Source of the DNA: Ilumatobacter coccineus YM16-304
Lineage (GTDB): Bacteria; Actinomycetota; Acidimicrobiia; Acidimicrobiales; Ilumatobacteraceae
Assembly (NCBI RefSeq): GCF_000348785.1
Contig: NC_020520.1
Span: 620,001 to 684,000, forward strand
DNA length: 64,000 nucleotides
Reading direction: 5' to 3'
Part shown: positions 61,973-64,000 of the stretch, piece after piece
Layout of the letters: each line of letters opens with the position of its first letter
Numbering within the stretch: position 1 is the stretch's first letter
The notes under the pieces: model-generated
Seen by the model: the letters and a program-made list of their open reading frames with translations, nothing else
What the model was told of the DNA's origin: nothing
The model's database searches: none
Program-made: the position numbers and the translations under genes

Positions 61973-62773
61973 ATGGCTGATGAACCTCGTGTCGTTCTCG
62001 TGGCTGGTGCTTCTCGCGGCATCGGCCGCGCTCTGGTCGATCGTTGCCGTGCGCACGGCGACACCGTGATCGCACTGAGCCGTTCGGCTCCGGACGTCGC
62101 CTTCGAGGCCGACGTGCACCATGTGCTCGTCGATCTGCTCGATGCCGAGGCCACCGCGGCCGCCGCTCGTGGTGCTGCCGAGGCGCTGGGTCGACTCGAC
62201 GCGACCGTCTACGTCGCCGGAGTGACGCTGAGCGGCACCGTCGAGGAGTCGACCGGCCACGAGTTCGATCGCGTCATGGGCACCAACGTGCGCGGTGCGA
62301 TGCACGTTGCTCGAGCGGCGCTGCCCGTCATGCGCGCTGCGCAGCGCGGGCTGATCGTCAACGTCTCGTCGCAGTCGGCTCACCTGCCGAGCCCGTACTT
62401 CGGTCTGTACGGCGCATCGAAGGCGGCGCTCGAACATCTCACCGTCTCGCTCGATCACGAAGTGCGACCGTTCGGCATCGCCGCGCGACTCGTCGTGCCC
62501 GGCGGAGTGCGTACGGGCATCCTCGATGGCGACGGACACGGGGCCGAGGCGGTGGCGGGGCACGAACCGACCGAGAGTGTCTACGCCTCGGCCCTGGAGC
62601 GACAGTGTCGGCGTGCTCGCCGAGCGATCGCTGAAGGCGTGGAGGCGAGCGTCGTGGCCGAAGCCATCGTTGGAGTGCTGCGAGCCGAGGATCCGCCGAT
62701 GCGAACCATCGTCGGCGAGGATGCGCTCCACTCGATCGCAGAGGGCGGCGTATGGCCCGCGGCGTCCGACTGA
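61973..62773 (+). CDS. short-chain dehydrogenase/reductase
   Basis: 266 residues from ATG 61973. Motifs are VVLVAGASRGIGRALVDRC (7-25), a TVYVAGVTLSG strand in place of NAG, NVSSQSA, YGASK with catalytic Tyr/Lys and PGGVRTG. It is an NAD(P)-dependent ketone/alcohol enzyme. It is divergent from the Liv operon, 50 bp apart, so the two may share control. Confidence 0.9.
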   Translation: MADEPRVVLVAGASRGIGRALVDRCRAHGDTVIALSRSAPDVAFEADVHHVLVDLLDAEATAAAARGAAEALGRLDATVYVAGVTLSGTVEESTGHEFDRVMGTNVRGAMHVARAALPVMRAAQRGLIVNVSSQSAHLPSPYFGLYGASKAALEHLTVSLDHEVRPFGIAARLVVPGGVRTGILDGDGHGAEAVAGHEPTESVYASALERQCRRARRAIAEGVEASVVAEAIVGVLRAEDPPMRTIVGEDALHSIAEGGVWPAASD

Positions 62774-62838
62774 GGCGCTGAATGCAGCACGACGCCGCTC
62801 GTCACTTCTGGAATCCATTCGCTCCCCCTGAGAACTGC

Positions 62839-62854
62839 CCGGTCCCCTGACCGG
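62839..62854. terminator. small hairpin downstream of the SDR gene
   Basis: CCGGTC-CCCT-GACCGG lies 65 bp after the SDR stop. It has a 6-bp stem and 4-base loop but no T-run. A terminator role is tentative. Confidence 0.35.
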
Positions 62855-62955
62855 TGACAACTGCTCGAGTGCCATCCGCTGCGGGTTGGCCTCTTGCACG
62901 AAACATATTATGGACTACTTTTAATCCTCGTGGCCCTTCCGAAACGAGTCGAAGC

Positions 62956-64000
62956 ATGACCCTGTCCCCCCACGACGAACTTTTCGTCCACCAGACGCCC
63001 ACGACGTTCGGCGAGGTGTCGTCCTCCGATCTCGGCTGGGACGACGGCACCTACCTGGGCGCGTACTCGGCTGATGCCGGGGTCTTTCTCTTCGCCGGCA
63101 TGCGGGTCGCACCCAACACCGACATGATCGGCGGGTACGTCGGCGTCATCCACGACGGGCGTCAACGGACGTGCCGCGTCAGCCGCCCGTGGCGTGCCGA
63201 CATGAGCACGACCATCGGTCCATTGCGCCTCGATGTGATCGAACCGTTCGAAGAGATTCGACTCGTCCTCGATGCCAACGAATCGGGCATCGAGGTCGAT
63301 CTCACCTGGGTCGCCACCCGCCCCGCCCATCTCGAACCACGGCATCAGGCGCGTCGGCGCGGCCGCCTGACCACCGATCAATCGCGCTACTCGCAAGGCG
63401 GATCGCCGACCGGACGCATCACGATCGACGGACACACGCACGAGGTCACGCCCGCGAACTGGTCGGCCGACCGAGACCACTCGTGGGGCCTCTACGCCTC
63501 GCGTGCGCCGCTCGCCCCCTCGTCGCGGTGGCTGCCGCCGAGCGAGCACGACGGCAAGTCGCGGGCACTGCGACTCTGGGCCAACTTCGAGGTCGACGGT
63601 GCTGCCGGCATGTTCCATCTCCACGAAGCAGCCGACGGCAGCCGCGACGGACTGAACGACACCTTCTCCAGCCCCTTCGAAGGCGCAGCATGGAGAGACG
63701 GCGAGGTGGCCGTCCGCTTCACCGACGCCGAACACGAGATCGAACTGGTGCCCGGAACGCGACTCGTCAGCGGGGTGACGGTGCGCTTCACCGACACCGA
63801 CGACCAGACGTGGGTCCACCGCTACGAACCGGCGGCGGTTCCGTGGACGCCCGCCACGATCGGCTACGGGCGCGGCTCGTGGTCGGATGGCGGCTCGATG
63901 TTCACCTACCGCGAAGGCGTCGCGTCGGAGTGGGACGAGTTGCAGGTCGACCCGCAACCCTTCGAGTTGGTGCTCGCCGATGGGCGCTCGATCCCGAACT
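62956..64000 (+). CDS. DUF7064/7065-like protein, 3' end cut by window edge
   Basis: ATG 62956 opens a frame that stays open to 64000 (348 residues). It begins MTLSPHDELFVHQTPTTFGEV and contains DRDHSWGLYASRAP near 175, HEVTPANWSADRDHSWG, GMFHLHEAADGS and YGRGSWSDGGSMFTYREG. The paired beta-strand pattern with RDHSWG resembles hydroxylated-lipid or carotenoid-type beta-sandwich domains annotated as DUF7064/7065. The family name is given from memory. AT-rich sequence (ATATTATGGACTACTTTTAAT) about 40 bp upstream probably holds its promoter. Confidence 0.7.
   Translation, partial: MTLSPHDELFVHQTPTTFGEVSSSDLGWDDGTYLGAYSADAGVFLFAGMRVAPNTDMIGGYVGVIHDGRQRTCRVSRPWRADMSTTIGPLRLDVIEPFEEIRLVLDANESGIEVDLTWVATRPAHLEPRHQARRRGRLTTDQSRYSQGGSPTGRITIDGHTHEVTPANWSADRDHSWGLYASRAPLAPSSRWLPPSEHDGKSRALRLWANFEVDGAAGMFHLHEAADGSRDGLNDTFSSPFEGAAWRDGEVAVRFTDAEHEIELVPGTRLVSGVTVRFTDTDDQTWVHRYEPAAVPWTPATIGYGRGSWSDGGSMFTYREGVASEWDELQVDPQPFELVLADGRSIPN

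Overview
The window is high-GC actinobacterial DNA. It has a DUF222/HNH endonuclease, many F420/FMN luciferase-like oxidoreductases, abundant TetR/MarR/HxlR regulators, GTG starts, 1-8 bp gene overlaps and several apparently leaderless promoters. Together these suggest a member of the Acidimicrobiia (Ilumatobacter-like); the lineage is an inference, since no rRNA or tRNA gene is seen. No phage, IS element or CRISPR array was found. Most long secondary frames are antisense shadows caused by GC-rich codon use.

Layout. 0-5 kb: a VTC-domain protein (cut by the left edge) and a DUF4956 membrane protein run leftward, divergent from a CotH lipoprotein plus an OmpR-type two-component system; mirrored TGTGA direct repeats lie between them. 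5-10 kb: a serine hydrolase, a TetR/hydrolase pair around a 14-bp palindrome, a YdeI-like protein and the HNH endonuclease. 10-12.5 kb: a BLUF-cyclase closely resembling the photoactivated adenylyl cyclase bPAC, divergent from a diadenylate-cyclase (DAC) domain protein. 12.6-15.4 kb: a thioesterase, then a split gene best read as one selenoprotein of the UGSC family, with an in-frame TGA at the U of a C-U-G-S-C motif and a bacterial SECIS-like hairpin just downstream, then an Lrp/AsnC regulator. 15.5-20.2 kb: a secreted protein, a DUF389 membrane protein, ApbE, and a PepSY-TM/DUF2271 pair. 20.2-28.6 kb: redox and detoxification operons under MarR and HxlR regulators. 28.6-33.7 kb: small stress-type proteins, a 36-bp tandem repeat, a macrodomain, a NERD protein and a GGDEF cyclase.

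33.7-46.8 kb is the most coherent catabolic region. A GH38 alpha-mannosidase and an ABC importer (ATPase, a two-domain fused permease, a lipoprotein binding protein) run leftward. A cytoplasmic sulfatase, a Rieske dioxygenase beta/alpha pair, a PhyH-like oxygenase and a SnoaL-like protein run rightward. The same 13-bp palindrome type (TTGATG-N-NNTCAA class) occurs upstream of the binding protein, the sulfatase and the dioxygenase, and in two cases it lies exactly 34 bp from the ATG. This points to one regulon for import, desulfation and oxidation of an unknown sulfated or glycosylated substrate.

46.8-54.9 kb: a cupin regulator, a 2OG oxygenase, fumarase, a second PhyH protein, a SnoaL protein, P450, TetR and an LLM oxidoreductase. 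55-62 kb: a branched-chain-amino-acid-type ABC importer (LivF, K, M, H, G) enclosing a long-chain acyl-CoA synthetase, which suggests uptake and CoA activation of an organic acid. The window ends in an SDR gene and the 5' part of a large protein that continues past position 64000.
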